Position numbers and translations under genes: made by a program. This document shows positions 34,487 to 45,186 of a stretch of DNA of 64,000 nucleotides, in pieces. Numbering within the stretch: position 1 is the stretch's first letter; every line of letters begins with the position of its first letter. The notes under the pieces were generated by a model, which had not been told where the DNA came from, made no database searches, and saw only the letters and a list, made by a program, of their open reading frames with translations. Origin of the DNA: Amoebophrya sp. A120 (lineage: Eukaryota > Sar > Dinophyceae > Syndiniales > Amoebophryaceae); contig CAJINV010000005.1 of the NCBI GenBank assembly GCA_905178155.1, positions 9,093,346 through 9,157,345 on the forward strand, given 5' to 3'.

Positions 34487-35735
34487 ATGGAGCCGTCCGC
34501 GAACAAATCTCCCTGCGAGGATCTTCTCCTCTTCAAGCAGGGCTTGGATTTCCGGTTAACCGAGTTCCTCGAGCAACAACGCCGCATCCTCCAGACGCAC
34601 GACCTGCTGATATCAAATGCAAAAGTGTCTGGGTCTGGAAGAGTGCATGTTTGTCATGCTTGTCTGGCATGATTCTTAACTCTGTCATGCCCGTTACCCA
34701 AGAGGCCCACTTTTCTGTCATGCAGAAACGCCTTCTGTCATGCAGAGTAGGCAACACCTAGAAGCTCAGAAACTTGTCATGCTGAGCCAGCACTTGCGGC
34801 CTTCTCATGATACGACACCCAGCATCACAAGTTTCCAGACCCAGACATTTTTGCAATCGATAGCTGACGCAGAAATGCGACGAATTGGAGTCCAAGCGGC
34901 TCATCGCACAGTCCGCAAATTCGGAAGCGAGTGCGAACGCCGGGTCGCTTACCAGTCAGGCCAGCAAGTCCAATCCGGTGAGGCAACTGTTGAAGAACCA
35001 GACGAAGGAATTGAAAGAGGTGTCGCAAACCTTGATCAAGGAACGGCAGGACAAGCAGGTGTTGCAAGACGAAATTAAGAGATTGCGAAACTGGTTTTCC
35101 ACCCTCCCGCTGCGCGACGGCCGGGACACGGGAGGGTTCGCGGATCCGTTCTCGGTAAACGATCTATCCTGAGTAAAAACGTACCCACCCCAGAGTTGTA
35201 ATGCAGATTTGCAATGACAAAGACATTTGTGATGCGCATCCCCATGAGAGCCATTTCTAATCGTGTTTTGGAATTTGTGATGCTGTGAACAGGATCAGCA
35301 GGTCGATTTGTGATGCGGCTCTCCTTGCTAACTTGCACTACCTTACGGACTGAAACTTGTCATGCGTGACTCCCAAAACTCCGAGGTTTGTGTTGCAAAG
35401 TCCCCATCTTGACTCTGGTATGGGTACGTTTTTACTCAGGATACGATCCAGCGATGCTTCACCAGCGGGGCAGGAGCGGCAGCAACGGTCGGAGGAAAGG
35501 AAGAGGAGGAAATCAGAGTAGGTCTTCGTCTGCTTCCAAGAAGCGGGGAGTGAACGATCGCAGGATGATGTCCTCTCCAGGAAGAGGAAGACCCGGAGAG
35601 CGTGGTTCTGGGAACAGAAATGTGAGTTTTGATGACCAGGTGGAAAATGTGAAAGATGAAAACCTTTTACCTGCGTTTCTGCGCTCACCATCGCAGGTGC
35701 CACTACCGAAGACACCGATGGATGAGAATTTGTAA
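34487..35735 (+). CDS. Coiled-coil protein of unknown function
   Basis: Exons: 34487-34610, 34868-35164, 35449-35735. It begins MEPSANKSPCEDLLLFKQ. Residues about 20-125 are heptad-like and charged (FLEQQRRILQTHDLL, CDELESKRLIAQ, LLKNQTKELKEVSQTLIKER, VLQDEIKRLRNW), predicted as coiled coil. The C-terminal third is basic and Arg/Gly/Ser-rich (GRRKGRGGNQSRSSSASKK), ending PKTPMDENL with a possible proline-directed phosphosite. About 230 residues. No family recognised; a centrosomal, flagellar or RNA-binding accessory role would be a guess. GC-rich islands sit on both sides. Confidence 0.7.
34611..34862 (-). mobile_element. Introner A2 (reverse core) in coiled-coil gene
   Basis: Repeat GCTGA, perfect. 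Removal gives QTHDLLTQKCDELESK, continuing the heptads without a break. Confidence 0.92.
35165..35443 (-). mobile_element. Introner C (reverse) in coiled-coil gene
   Basis: Repeat CGATC, perfect. Removal gives PFSVNDPAMLHQRGRSG. Confidence 0.92.
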
Positions 35736-35949
35736 GAGCAGGAGCAGTTGTTTTGTGAAAAATTGAGCGGCATTGACTACTGCGATACGGTCGATGAAAT
35801 TTTCAACAAGTGCGTTCGTTTGCCATACGGGAGCTGGTTGTGTTCTTCGTTCTTGCGAAGTCTCGTTCTTGCGAAGTGTCACGGGAGCGGACTAAGGTTT
35901 CGACTTGCCTCTGACATGCAGTAAGCGACAGCATGTCTGCCATCGCGTC
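35736..35949. other. Coiled-coil gene downstream region
   Basis: The + frame after the stop shows GTTCTTGCGAAGTCTCGTTC-type short duplications (two GTTCTTGCGAAGT words near 35851). No gene seen. Confidence 0.45.
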
Positions 35950-36995
35950 CGCCATTGCACAACCTTGCGGATTTGGGCGCCCTGGCCGCCGTGGTCCACG
36001 ACCGAGATAAAAAAGAGGCGCGGAGCTTCGCGGGCCAGTCCAGGGGAGCGGTCCGGCGCCGGGGAACGGTCGGGAACGGGAAGTGCGACGCGCGGCGGAG
36101 AGGCTCCTAGCTGATTAAGCCGCTCGCGAGCGGCCTAGCGCACTCGTGTCACTTCGCGGGGCAGCGAAGCACGCGGGCGAGCCGCTTGAAGCGCACCGCC
36201 TCCCTGCCGCGCGCCTACTTTTTCCGAAACAAAGCGCGCCAAGGGTTGCGGGCGCCCTGTTTGGCCCCGGGCCCCACCGCGGGCAGGCGGCCGGAAGGGG
36301 GCGCGGGGGTGTTGTCGGGGCTGGAGAAGAGGGGCCTAGGCGGCTACTTACGGGCCGCGGCCAAACGCGCCGCGCCTTCGCCTCGCCGCATGGGCCAGGG
36401 CCCCGCGCGCTCGCCTCGTCCTATGCGCCCCCGCCTTGCCGCACAGGCTTGCGCCCCCGCCTCGCCGCACGAGCGGGCGCCGACTGGGCCGACATCGACC
36501 GCGGATTAACAAAGAAAAGGCGCACCCAGTGGAGCCGCGCCAGCAGTTTACGCAGGAGGGGCGTGCGGCGCGATAGCTTGGCGCCGGCCGCCCCCTGTAG
36601 AGGCCGCCCAAAGGGGGCGGCGGGCGCTTTCTTGGCCCCCCCCCCTCCCGCCCCCGCACCCATGGCGGCCGCCTTTTGCTGTGGCAGGCCGGGCGCCGTC
36701 GCTACGCGGGCGCCCGCTGTTTTTCATCGCGCCCCCGGCCTTCCCCGCGGGCCGGGGTTTGGCGGGCCACCGGCGCGCGACAGTTGCGCCGGGCCTGCCG
36801 TGGTTGCGGGGGGGGCGCAGGCTGGCCAGCGCGCGCAGTTTTGCCGTATGCCCGCTGGGTTTTCGCCCCCTGGCGGGATTGGCGCGCTGGTTTTTGTGTC
36901 GCCGCCGCCGAGGCCGCAGACAGGCGGCGCACCCCCAGGGACGCAGCGATGGCGTATTTTTTGCTGCGAGACGTGCTGGCGCACTACTCACTTTG
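35950..36995. other. GC-rich intergenic island 3
   Basis: High-GC block with a + frame open for 317 codons (36146-37099) and equally long frames on the minus strand. Translations are compositionally biased and unlike the real genes here, which use all residue classes. Followed by about 240 bases of ordinary spacer. Confidence 0.7.
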
Positions 36996-37238
36996 GCAGC
37001 CCGGCCTATCTCTCACCGCTGCGCAGCATTCGTGAGCGTTTTCTTCTGTGGAGCGCCCGTTGTGTTCAAGCTTGTGGAGGGGCGGTGGCGCGTTTCTGAG
37101 CAGTAGGGGGTGGAGAGGAGATGATAAATTGACAGGCACCACGACTGTGGTGCGCGATAAATTTCCTGGCTGATGTTCCTCGTGCCAAAACCCGCGCAGC
37201 AGCATGCAAGAGCGCGCACGTGAAAAAACCAAGTCAAG

Positions 37239-40200
37239 ATGGTCCACCAGCTTTCGCGCCGAAAACTCCAGTTGTCGAAACGAGCTGCAGCAGCTGCGCT
37301 GCTCCACGCAAGCGCAACTCTAATACACCTGAAAAAAGTGGAAGCGCTGGTAATAGCGAAGGAGCACGCGGCCGCAGCTACTACAGTTTCAGCCGAGAAG
37401 ACAAAGCACCGAGCTGCATTTCGTCGAAAGCAGACATCTACCGCAGCGGGTAGAAAGCTGTCTTCTTCTTCTTCCGAAGCTGCAGCTTCATTAGACTCCA
37501 ACAACGAAGCGTCGTTCTCTACAACCAACGTCGCGGCTTTGCAGGAAATCGACCCCGTTCTTCCACCCTCCGCATCAGAAACTACTGCAACTACTTCCAA
37601 GAAGAAAACCAAAGCAGAAGCCGCACAAAAGGCCTACGAGCGGGATCAGGCGCTTTTGAGAAAATTGGAAGGAGAACAGAGTGGCGGCGATAAAGAACTA
37701 CAAGACGCTGACGCTCCTGCTGAGACAACCGAAACAACCAACGATATGAAGACGGACGAAGGGGAAAACTCCGCAGCAGCAGTAGAGGAAAGAACATCTT
37801 CTGCTTCATCAGGCGAGGCGGTTTTGCAATCGAAACGCCGGAAGGGGAAATCAGTTTCAAAACAAGTGCCCCCAGCTGCAGGAACGACACCGTCGAATCA
37901 CTGCTGGGTCAAGGAAATAGCCGACAAGGATTAGTATCCAGCAGGGGAAGGTTGCTTTGGGTCGCAGAATGGAGGTTGGAATCAGATTTCCATCTCGTGT
38001 TACTCGTCTATTATACCAAAACCACTGAGCTGGAAGTTGTGTGTTGCACATCGAAGCATCTTTGAATCTGAAATGTGTTATCAATACCGATGGTGCATGA
38101 AACAGCAACACAAATTCACCTGACTATTCCCGACTCAAGAAGAACCTTCTGAGCCTGCATAACCCCGACTGTGCCCAGTTCGACACGGACGAAGGAAGTT
38201 GCAACGGCGACGCAAAATGCTACTTCGGGCCCAGCCCGGCGATCTGGCGGGTTTGCAGCATGGAAAACGTGAAAAAAACCGCGGACAACGACGAAGTAGA
38301 GGAAATTTGCAACGAGAAGTGCCTTATGCATTGCAAAAGCGTCGTATGAGGTATAAATTGCATCACAAATTTTTTCAAGAAGAAAAATGAAATTTGTAAT
38401 GCTGTTTTACCTAAAAAGGGATATTTGTCATGCACGATAGCAATTACTACGAGCGCGATGCTTTTGCAGTGGATACGCGTCGCGTTTTACAATAGTTGTT
38501 ACGATCTGGACGAAACCGACCAGGAGTTCAACGCGACGCAGAAGAAGTGCATACGCATTGCAAATATGTCTGGGTCTGGAAACTTGTGATGCAAGGAAGG
38601 GAATAAGTGAGCAAGCACACCCACACTGTAATCCCTGCGCAGCATGACAAGACTTTCCGCAGTTCTGAGTTGCGTACTCCGGAGCATGAGAAACTTCGTT
38701 TTTGCATGACAGGAAAGCGGAGCTTTTCGCTGCCACACAATACAGAGTTCAGAGTCATGCCAGACCCACCAGCATGACAAATCTCGCAATTATCTCCCAG
38801 ACCCAGACAGATTTGCAGCTGATAGCGCAAGTTCGACGACAACGTGTGCGGCCAGCAGCTGGACGATTGGCGGGACACTTGCGGGATCGGGAAACCGAAC
38901 GAAGTGAAGGACCCGAATTTTGTGGAGCAGCACTACACCAGCTGTCTCGCGACGGGGGGAACGGGGGAAGGAGGAGTGGCGAGCGGCGCACCACTGGCGA
39001 ACAAGGGGCAGGTGCAGACGAGTCAGTGGTACCCCGGGGAGAAGGCACTGAAGGACTCGGTGTATTGCCAGGGGAGTTTTATTATGCTCTGCAAAAGTTT
39101 CGTGCCGGTATGGATTGCGGTCTTGCATGACAGATCTCTCTCCAAACGTACATCAGCATTACACGTTTCACCGTGGACGCAATTTGTGATGCAGTTTCTA
39201 CTATCAGTACGATAGTTGTTTTGCAATGCATATTCATGCTGAACGCCGCGAATCTGACCGTGTGGGTGCCGCGACCGGAAGATTTGTGTGTCGGGGCGAT
39301 GCGGTACCTGAACGGGCCGACGGCGTGCACGTACTACAGTTTTCTTGTAAAGGCAGTTTTGGTAAAGGAGAAATGTTGTGATGCAAATTGTCATAGACAA
39401 AAGAAAAGTGATTTCTATTGCATGAAATCCACTTCAATATCAAAGGTACGACAATGCCACGCAGTCTTGCCGTCCCCGGATGGCCGCGTGCAGCGCGCCA
39501 AATGCAACGTACGCGTGCGAGGCCTGGGCGCATTGCAAGGTGATATCAGTTGTAAAAAGGTCTGGGTCTGGAAGCATGCAACTTCTGATGCTATTTTTGA
39601 AATCTAGGAGAATCTGCATTGCATGAGCAGCAAGAGGCGTGCAGTTTTTGCTCCGAGGAGGGGGCATTTCATCTCATTCAGGATAGGCATCGAGATGCAC
39701 ACAGAAAATCTGTATCGCTGGAGCATACATCACAGACCTTACGGGTCATGCAAAATGTGCATGACAGACCGACTCGGTAGGTTTTTGTTGTTAGCACAGG
39801 CTTACTCTTGACGTGTTACATCGAGCAGGCGGAGTCTGGGCAGACGGTAGCCAGCTATTTGAGTAGAAAAGCTAGGATAGAAGCAGGCGATGGGCAAGTA
39901 GAGGACAAAAGCTAGGTTTCGAGCGGACTGAGTGCTTACCAGCTTTGAGGGTGTAGCGCCGGTAATATCTACCGTGTGCGCCGTCCTAGCGGTGTAGGAC
40001 GCGCGTGACGAGGAGCTTCGCCGTCGGACTTGACAAGCTCCGCTGCTGCGCGATGGGGTCCTCAAACGTTAGGCGGTGTGAGTTTTTTTTTTCTACGTAA
40101 AAAACAAGTCTAAAGTCCTGGCAAATTTGCAAAAATTGCCGGGAAATAGGTTTCCGGCTTGGCTGCCTGTGGCTGCCTAAAGACCTAAACCCCCAGGGAG

Positions 40201-41019
40201 TAACGGAAATGAAGCACTACTCCTCGATAAACGATTTTATGAGTGAAGCATTTATCAAAAGGAAAAATCCCCCCTCCGCATATCAAAACGAGTTTTCTGA
40301 TGCTGGATTTGGGTACACAAATCAAATTTGTGTTGCAGTAGAGGATGGCACGCAGATCCGAAGCCTAGGTAAGGGCCTCTTGGTGTAGGCGCCTGGCATG
40401 GTAGACGGCTAGCCCGTAGGCCTTAGAGCATTACAAATCGCCTGCATTACGTGGCGGAAAGCGTGAGCGCGCCTGCTTGCAAGGCAGACGCGATCTGCGG
40501 TCACAAATCTTGACTCAAACACATAGAGGCCCCTCGCTTGGGAACACCTCATTGATGAGCTTCTACGCGAAAAAACAGCTTGGGGCCCAAGAAAAAAGAA
40601 AAACGCGCATGAGAAACCTTGCAATCTTCCAGACCTAGACAGATTTGCATTTGATAGGTGCTACCGGCGGACAACAGCTGCGGTCCGATTACGGATGCAA
40701 AAGAGATTGAGGCGAAGATGGCGCAGGCTATGAGCTACATGGCGCTCGGGTACGTATCCTGTGCAAAAGTATCGTGCTCGTATTGCAGTCATGCATTATT
40801 TTTCTTAAGGCAAATCCGCATTATCATGCTGAGGAAATTTGTAATGCATTTATACGAGTGCGATACTTCTTTTGCAATTCATAGTACGCGATCTCGGACA
40901 ACGTGGCGGTGATGAAGAACGGAACTAGTGGAGCAAACGCAGGAAGTGGTAGTACGGTGGCGGGGACCACAACAGCAGCAGCTGCGGCGACACCAGCGGG
41001 TACTGCGGCGGTTTTGTGA
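37239..41019 (+). CDS. Cys-rich protein, tandem paralogue 1 (unknown function)
   Basis: Exons: 37239-37928, 38140-38324, 38481-38551, 38830-39082, 39238 to about 39339, about 39446-39543, 40662-40754, 40889-41019. The N-terminus has an Ala-rich hydrophobic stretch (AAAAALLHASATLIHLKKVE, then ALVIAKEHAAAA) that could target the secretory pathway. A Ser/Thr/Lys-rich region follows, then a Cys-rich region: NPDCAQFDTDEGSCNGDAKC, CNEKCLAFYNSCYD, KCKFDDNVCGQQ, DTCGIGKP, QTSQWYPGE, SVYCQG, EDLCVGAMRYLNGPTAC, SCRPRMAACSAP, YACEAWAHCK, CGPITD. The Ala/Thr-rich tail ends GTAAVL. Spacing of Cys suggests disulfide-bonded extracellular repeats. No family recognised. It shares the C-terminal half with the gene at 42603. 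The first intron (about 37929-38139) has no GT-AG solution in frame. Confidence 0.75.
38325..38475. mobile_element. Introner D in Cys-rich paralogue 1
   Basis: TATGCATTGCAAAAGCGTCG is mirrored by GCGATGCTTTTGCAGTGGATA. The flank repeat is eroded (TGCCT/CGCGT), but removal in the standard register keeps the frame: CNEKCLAFYNSC. Confidence 0.8.
38552..38824 (+). mobile_element. Introner A2 in Cys-rich paralogue 1
   Basis: Repeat GTGCA/GCGCA (4/5). Removal gives TQKKCKFDDNVCGQQ, keeping both Cys. Confidence 0.9.
39083..39232. mobile_element. Introner D in Cys-rich paralogue 1, absent from paralogue 2
   Basis: Repeat TTTAT/TTCAT (4/5). Removal gives YCQGSFMLNAANLTVWVP. Paralogue 2 reads YCQGVLMLNSVNQTVWVP with no insertion (44430-44480), an empty site. 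Confidence 0.92.
39776..40608 (+). mobile_element. Nested insert with A-rich end, carrying a truncated introner B
   Basis: Introner A is interrupted after GCATGACAGACC and resumes at GCATGAGAAACC (10 of 12 identical), preceded by AAGAAAAAAGAAAAACGC, a tail-like end. The interior is unrelated to A. It resembles a retro-inserted transcript with a degraded poly(A), although the target repeat is imperfect. Confidence 0.6.
40253..40508 (+). mobile_element. Truncated introner B inside nested insert
   Basis: Left end TATCAAAAGGAAAAATCCCC and the B core, including the GTGTAGGCGCCTGGCATG block, are clear. The sequence leaves the B pattern after GCGGTCACAAATC and the right terminal repeat is missing. 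Confidence 0.7.
40755..40883. mobile_element. Introner D in Cys-rich paralogue 1
   Basis: Repeat GTACG, perfect. Removal gives SYMALGYAISDNVAV. Paralogue 2 has a D element 4-5 bases away at the same codon region. Confidence 0.9.
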
Positions 41020-41519
41020 AGCTGAAGAAGAGGTTGGGCGGTGGTGGGAGTGTAGTTTTAAGTACGTTTCGGTTTCGAAAGATTTTGGAGTTACTATGAC
41101 GAGCAAGTTTCGCACTACAGATTCAGAAGTTTCGCTTGCGTGCATGGAAGCTTGAGCTTTTCGTGGAGAATAGCAGACGCATGAGTTGCGGCATTGCTGA
41201 ATGAACACGGAAGTTGTATTTGCAAGTATCAACTCTTACTCTTCAAATGTAATGGAATGAAGGACTACATCTGGAATTCTAATTCAAGGTGGATCGTGAA
41301 GCCCCTGACTTCGCTTTCTCGAATGGGGCCTGCAAGATGCACAGCGGGTTCCGACTGCAGGGTGGACAGGGTGGACACAGCAGCTGTTTGAGAGATATAC
41401 ACATGCAACGCAGAGTGCGCAGTGCTCGGAGAGCTGAGGAAGAGTGGCTCTATGTTGAGGGTCGCGCGCTGCTTATTCATACATACTGTACAACAGAATG
41501 GTGAGAGGAATCAGACGCG
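41020..41519. other. Spacer between the Cys-rich paralogues
   Basis: Ordinary composition, no supported gene. Confidence 0.5.
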
Positions 41520-42335
41520 TGCAGCTTTTGCGTCTTTGAGTGGGGTGGGTAGTGCGCCCAAGCCAGGCAGGCGACTAGCGAAGGCGCGCAAGTACGAGGG
41601 GCGGCATTTGCTCCAGCTTAGCCGCGGGCCTCTGCGGCTGCTGCGCTTCGTTTCGAGCGCGCGCGCGCTTGGCGATGCGCGCCGCGGCCGTGGCGTCGCC
41701 GGCTGGCCCCTTGAAAGGAGACACCAATGGGCGGCCGGGCGAACAAACGCAACACGCTGCAAGCCGGTGACCGCTCTCCAAGGAATCCGCAGCGGGGCCC
41801 CCTTGTCAGGCTCTTCCCTGATCGGCCCGGGCCCCGGGCCTCGTGGCGTGCGGCCCGCCGCCGTTCAGCATGCTGCCAGGGCGCGGCTTGGGGCGGCGGC
41901 TTGATGTAGTGCATGAAGGCTTCGTCCATGAAAGCCGACGAAGGCCTGCCGTCCATGAAAGTCGACGAGGGCCGCGTCCATGAAAGTCGGGCCTCGTCGT
42001 CGATAAAGGCCCCTGCCGTGAAGGTCTCGGCGTCGCTGAAGGTTCCCGCGATGGAGATGTCCGCGTCGGTGAAGGTTTAGCCGCCGGCGTAGTGCGGGGG
42101 CGCACGCCCCAACCGCGCGGCCCCGGCTCTGAGGACTGCGCCGCCGGGCGCACGACATGGCGCCTGGGCCCGGCAGCCGTGTTGCCGGGCACGTAGTACA
42201 GGAGTGGCCGCGTTGCTTTCGTTGTCGGCGTGCTTCCTTTATTCGGGCGGGCCCGCGCCCTCCTATGGCGGTGCGATGCAGTGTGGCGCCCCGACATGAT
42301 GTTGGTCGGTCCGACGGCCGGCGCGCCATCGGGTG
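41520..42335. other. GC-rich intergenic island 4 with short tandem repeats
   Basis: High-GC block. Between about 41905 and 42080 a degenerate unit of 20-27 bp built on GTCCATGAAAGTCGACGA recurs about six times. No domain in any frame. About 270 bases of ordinary spacer follow to 42602. Confidence 0.65.
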
Positions 42336-42602
42336 ACAGGTGGCAGCGTTTGATGCTATCCTTGCCGGCCGCGTGCTACTACTGAAAAATGAGCTGTGCT
42401 ACATACGTCAGTCTTCATGCGAAGCCGGTGTTCATCGAGTCTTCGCGCAAGAGCCGCTAATTACAGCCGGCCACGCGCTGTTGGAAAAGCGTTCCAGCGG
42501 GGGCCGCCACAAAAAGGAATTCTTGCACACAAGAACCCACTACAAATAATCTATCAGTTCCACAGCCACCGATAACCATGTGACATTCCCCTAGTACTTC
42601 CC

Positions 42603-45186
42603 ATGAAGCGAAAAATGAAGCATCCGCTCCCGGTGCGGGGAACAGTTCCCCTGTTCTCCACAACAGCTGCCGGATCGATCGCAACACTTTTTCTCCACAC
42701 TGCTTCGCAAACAAGACAAATCCACGCACTGGTGATAGCGAAGGACGCAGCAGCAGCGGCAGCGTCGTCAGCAAGAACTTCTTCCACGTCGAAACAGAAG
42801 CCCACGAGCGCGACCTTTTCAACAAATTTGATCCCAGACGAGGTTTCCACGAAGACGGATATCAGGACAGAAACTACATCAGGCTCTTCTTCTGTATCCC
42901 TCGACCAGAAAAATAAATCTTCCTCCGCAAGCAAAAAGTCCGCTTCGAAGAAGAAGGCGAAATTAGAGGAGGCAAAGAAGACTTTCGAGCGGGACCAGAA
43001 GGAGCTGGAGAATTTACAGAAAGAAGAGGATGAAAACGAGGATACTATCCTATGTAAAAACGTCCCCACGACCCCATAGTCAAGATGGGGAATCGGCTAG
43101 ACAAGTCCGCGAGCTTTGGCCCGTTTGCATGACAAATTCGGAATCGCAGTCTAGTGCTGTTTGAGGTAGTTCAGCAGCATCACAGATCTGGCGCATCATG
43201 CTGATTGGCGCAATACAAATTCCAAAACACGATCAGAAGATGCTTCTCTTCCGGCTCCGCATGACAAACATTTTGGGCATGCAGATTTGCATGACAACTG
43301 TGCAGTGGGGACGTTTTTACACAGGATAGATACCACCGAAACTGAAAATGAGGAAGATTCGGTAGAGTCAGAGGGTAAATCAGCATCGGAGCAACTATAT
43401 CCATTGCAAATATGTCTGGGTCTGGAAGAGTCTATAGATTTGTGATGCATGTTTTGCAATGACCCATGATCGTCTGTGATGTATGCCCTACCATCACAGA
43501 TTTTTAGAACCCTTCCTAATGCCTATTCCGCATGACAAACGCCCTCCCGGCGTAGCACAAACTAGAGTCCTCCTGCTGGTGATGCAATACTTACAGATTT
43601 TTTTTAGATTCCAAAGTTGCCATCACAAGTTGCACTCTTCCAGACCCAGACATATTTGCAATGCATAAACTAGATGAGCTGGAGAAGGAGGAAGACGAGA
43701 GGACGGGGGACCACCAGGAAGAGTCTTCTTCCAACCCGTCATCCGCTACAGAAACAGTGTTGAACGAAAAGAAGTCAACAAAAGCTGCTAGTGCAGGAGC
43801 ATCATCATCTGCAACAAGTGCATCAACCACCTCTGGAAGTAGAACAAGAAAAGCGAAAAAATCACAATCGGAAATCGAGAAGGGGAACTTCGAAGCCAGT
43901 CTGCCCACCATCTATGAGGGTGCACAACTCCCCCTCCCCCTCATTTGTCATGCAAAACCGCAAATGCAAATCCATTTGGTGCCCTTTGGTTGTACTGTGT
44001 GCATGACAAGAAATTTCGGAAGGCCAAACGGCACTACCTTCGGCCGGTGAACTTGTCATGCACAGGCCCCAGGAGTGCTGGTGTTTGTTTTGCTGTTCAT
44101 GTCATACAAATGATGGGGAGATGGAGTTGTGCACTCTCATGCCATCCCCTCGGGTATCATAACCCCGCCAACCGCGGAGAAGGCGAAAGTGCCGAAATCC
44201 GTGTACAGCAAGGCGGAAGAGGCGATGTTTCTCAACAAGGGAAAGCAGGACCCCACTGCGGGAGTGGCCACCGCCACCGGGACCGCAACCCCAGCACCCG
44301 CCCCAGGAGCGACGAGCACAACACAAGCGGCGGGGGACGTGACAACCAAGGGCGGCGATCCCATGTCGCAGGCGCAGGTGCAAACAAGTCAGTGGTATCC
44401 GGGGGAGGGGGCGGCGAAAAATTCCGTGTACTGCCAGGGAGTTTTGATGCTCAACTCTGTGAATCAAACGGTGTGGGTGCCGAGAACGGAAAAGTTGTGC
44501 GCGGGGGCGATGCGATATTTGAACGGACCGAGGGCGTGCGAGTATTCTGGTTTGATATTAGTAAGTTGTCATGCCAAAAAGGGAATGCAGGCCCTGTTTG
44601 TCATGCATCCTAGCATCTCGTTATTGTCAAACACGTATTAATTTATTACATCAGGTACGACCAAGTTTCCAAAATTTGTCGTCCACGCACCGCCGCGTGC
44701 AAATCTCCGCAAGCGACCTACGCGTGCGAAGCCTGGGCCCACTGCAAGGTTACCGCGGACAACGGTTGCGGGCCGATAACGGATTTGAAGGCCATTGAGG
44801 GCATGATGGCAAAAGCGAACAGCTATATGGCGATAGGTATCCTGTGCAAATAAAGTACTATCGCACTCGTATATGATTGCAGATCTGCATGGCAAACTTG
44901 TGCTCTCGCGTAATTGTGCATGACAAATTGTATTCTTTAACGCGGAAGGACAATCTGTAATGCAAAAACTTATGCCACTTCTGCGATACTAGTTTTGCAA
45001 TGCATATTTGGGTACGCTTTGTCGGATGTAGTCGCGGTGGTGAAAAACGGAACGGCGAATGCGGCAGCCACTGCTGCGCCTGCAGCCGATGCTGCAACCA
45101 CTGCGGCGCCGGCGGCAGCTGCTGCAACCACTGCGGCACCGGCAGCAGCACCAGCGGCAGCTGCCGGAACAACGGCGGTTTTGTAG
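42603..45186 (+). CDS. Cys-rich protein, tandem paralogue 2 (unknown function)
   Basis: Exons: 42603-43046, 43334-43397, 43673-43912, 44147 to about 44546, 44655-44837, 45012-45186. The N-terminus MKRKMKHPLPVRGTV precedes an Ala-rich hydrophobic stretch and ALVIAKDAAAAAASS, matching paralogue 1. The middle is Lys/Glu-rich (KKKAKLEEAKKTFERDQK). The C-terminal domain aligns with paralogue 1: AQVQTSQWYPGEGAAKNSVY, TEKLCAGAMRYLNGPRAC, KICRPRTAACKSPQ, ATYACEAWAHCKVTADNGCG, PITDLKAIEGMMAKANSYMA, GYALSDVVAVVKNG. The tail is an Ala/Thr/Pro repeat ending TTAVL. It lacks the upstream Cys block of paralogue 1 (NPDCAQF to CGQQ). Probably secreted or surface-exposed; function unknown. Confidence 0.78.
43047..43328 (+). 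mobile_element. Introner C in Cys-rich paralogue 2
   Basis: Repeat GATAC, perfect. Left TATCCTATGTAAAAACGTCC. Removal gives ENEDTTETENEEDSVES. Confidence 0.92.
43398..43667 (-). mobile_element. Introner A (reverse core) in Cys-rich paralogue 2
   Basis: Repeat AACTA, perfect. Right end TATTTGCAATGCATA. Removal gives SASEQLDELEKEEDER. Confidence 0.92.
43913..44141. mobile_element. Introner E in Cys-rich paralogue 2
   Basis: Left TATGAGGGTGCACAACTCC, right GTTGTGCACTCTCATG. Repeat CCATC, perfect. Removal gives SLPTIPSGIITPPTAEK. Confidence 0.9.
44838..45006. mobile_element. Introner D in Cys-rich paralogue 2
   Basis: TATCCTGTGCAAATAAAGTA is mirrored by a TTTTGCAATGCATA end. Flank repeat eroded (ATAGG/TTTGG). 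Keeping the upstream copy gives NSYMAIGYALSDVV in frame. Confidence 0.8.

Larger units (their letters stand above)
39544..40656 (+). mobile_element. Introner A with nested insert, Cys-rich paralogue 1
   Basis: Left TATCAGTTGTAAAAAGGTC at 39544 and right AGATTTGCATTTGATA ending 40656. Repeat GGTGA/GGTGC (4/5). Removal gives AHCKVLPADNSCGPIT; paralogue 2 has AHCKVTADNGCGPIT uninterrupted. Length 1,113 bp because of the insert. Confidence 0.9.
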
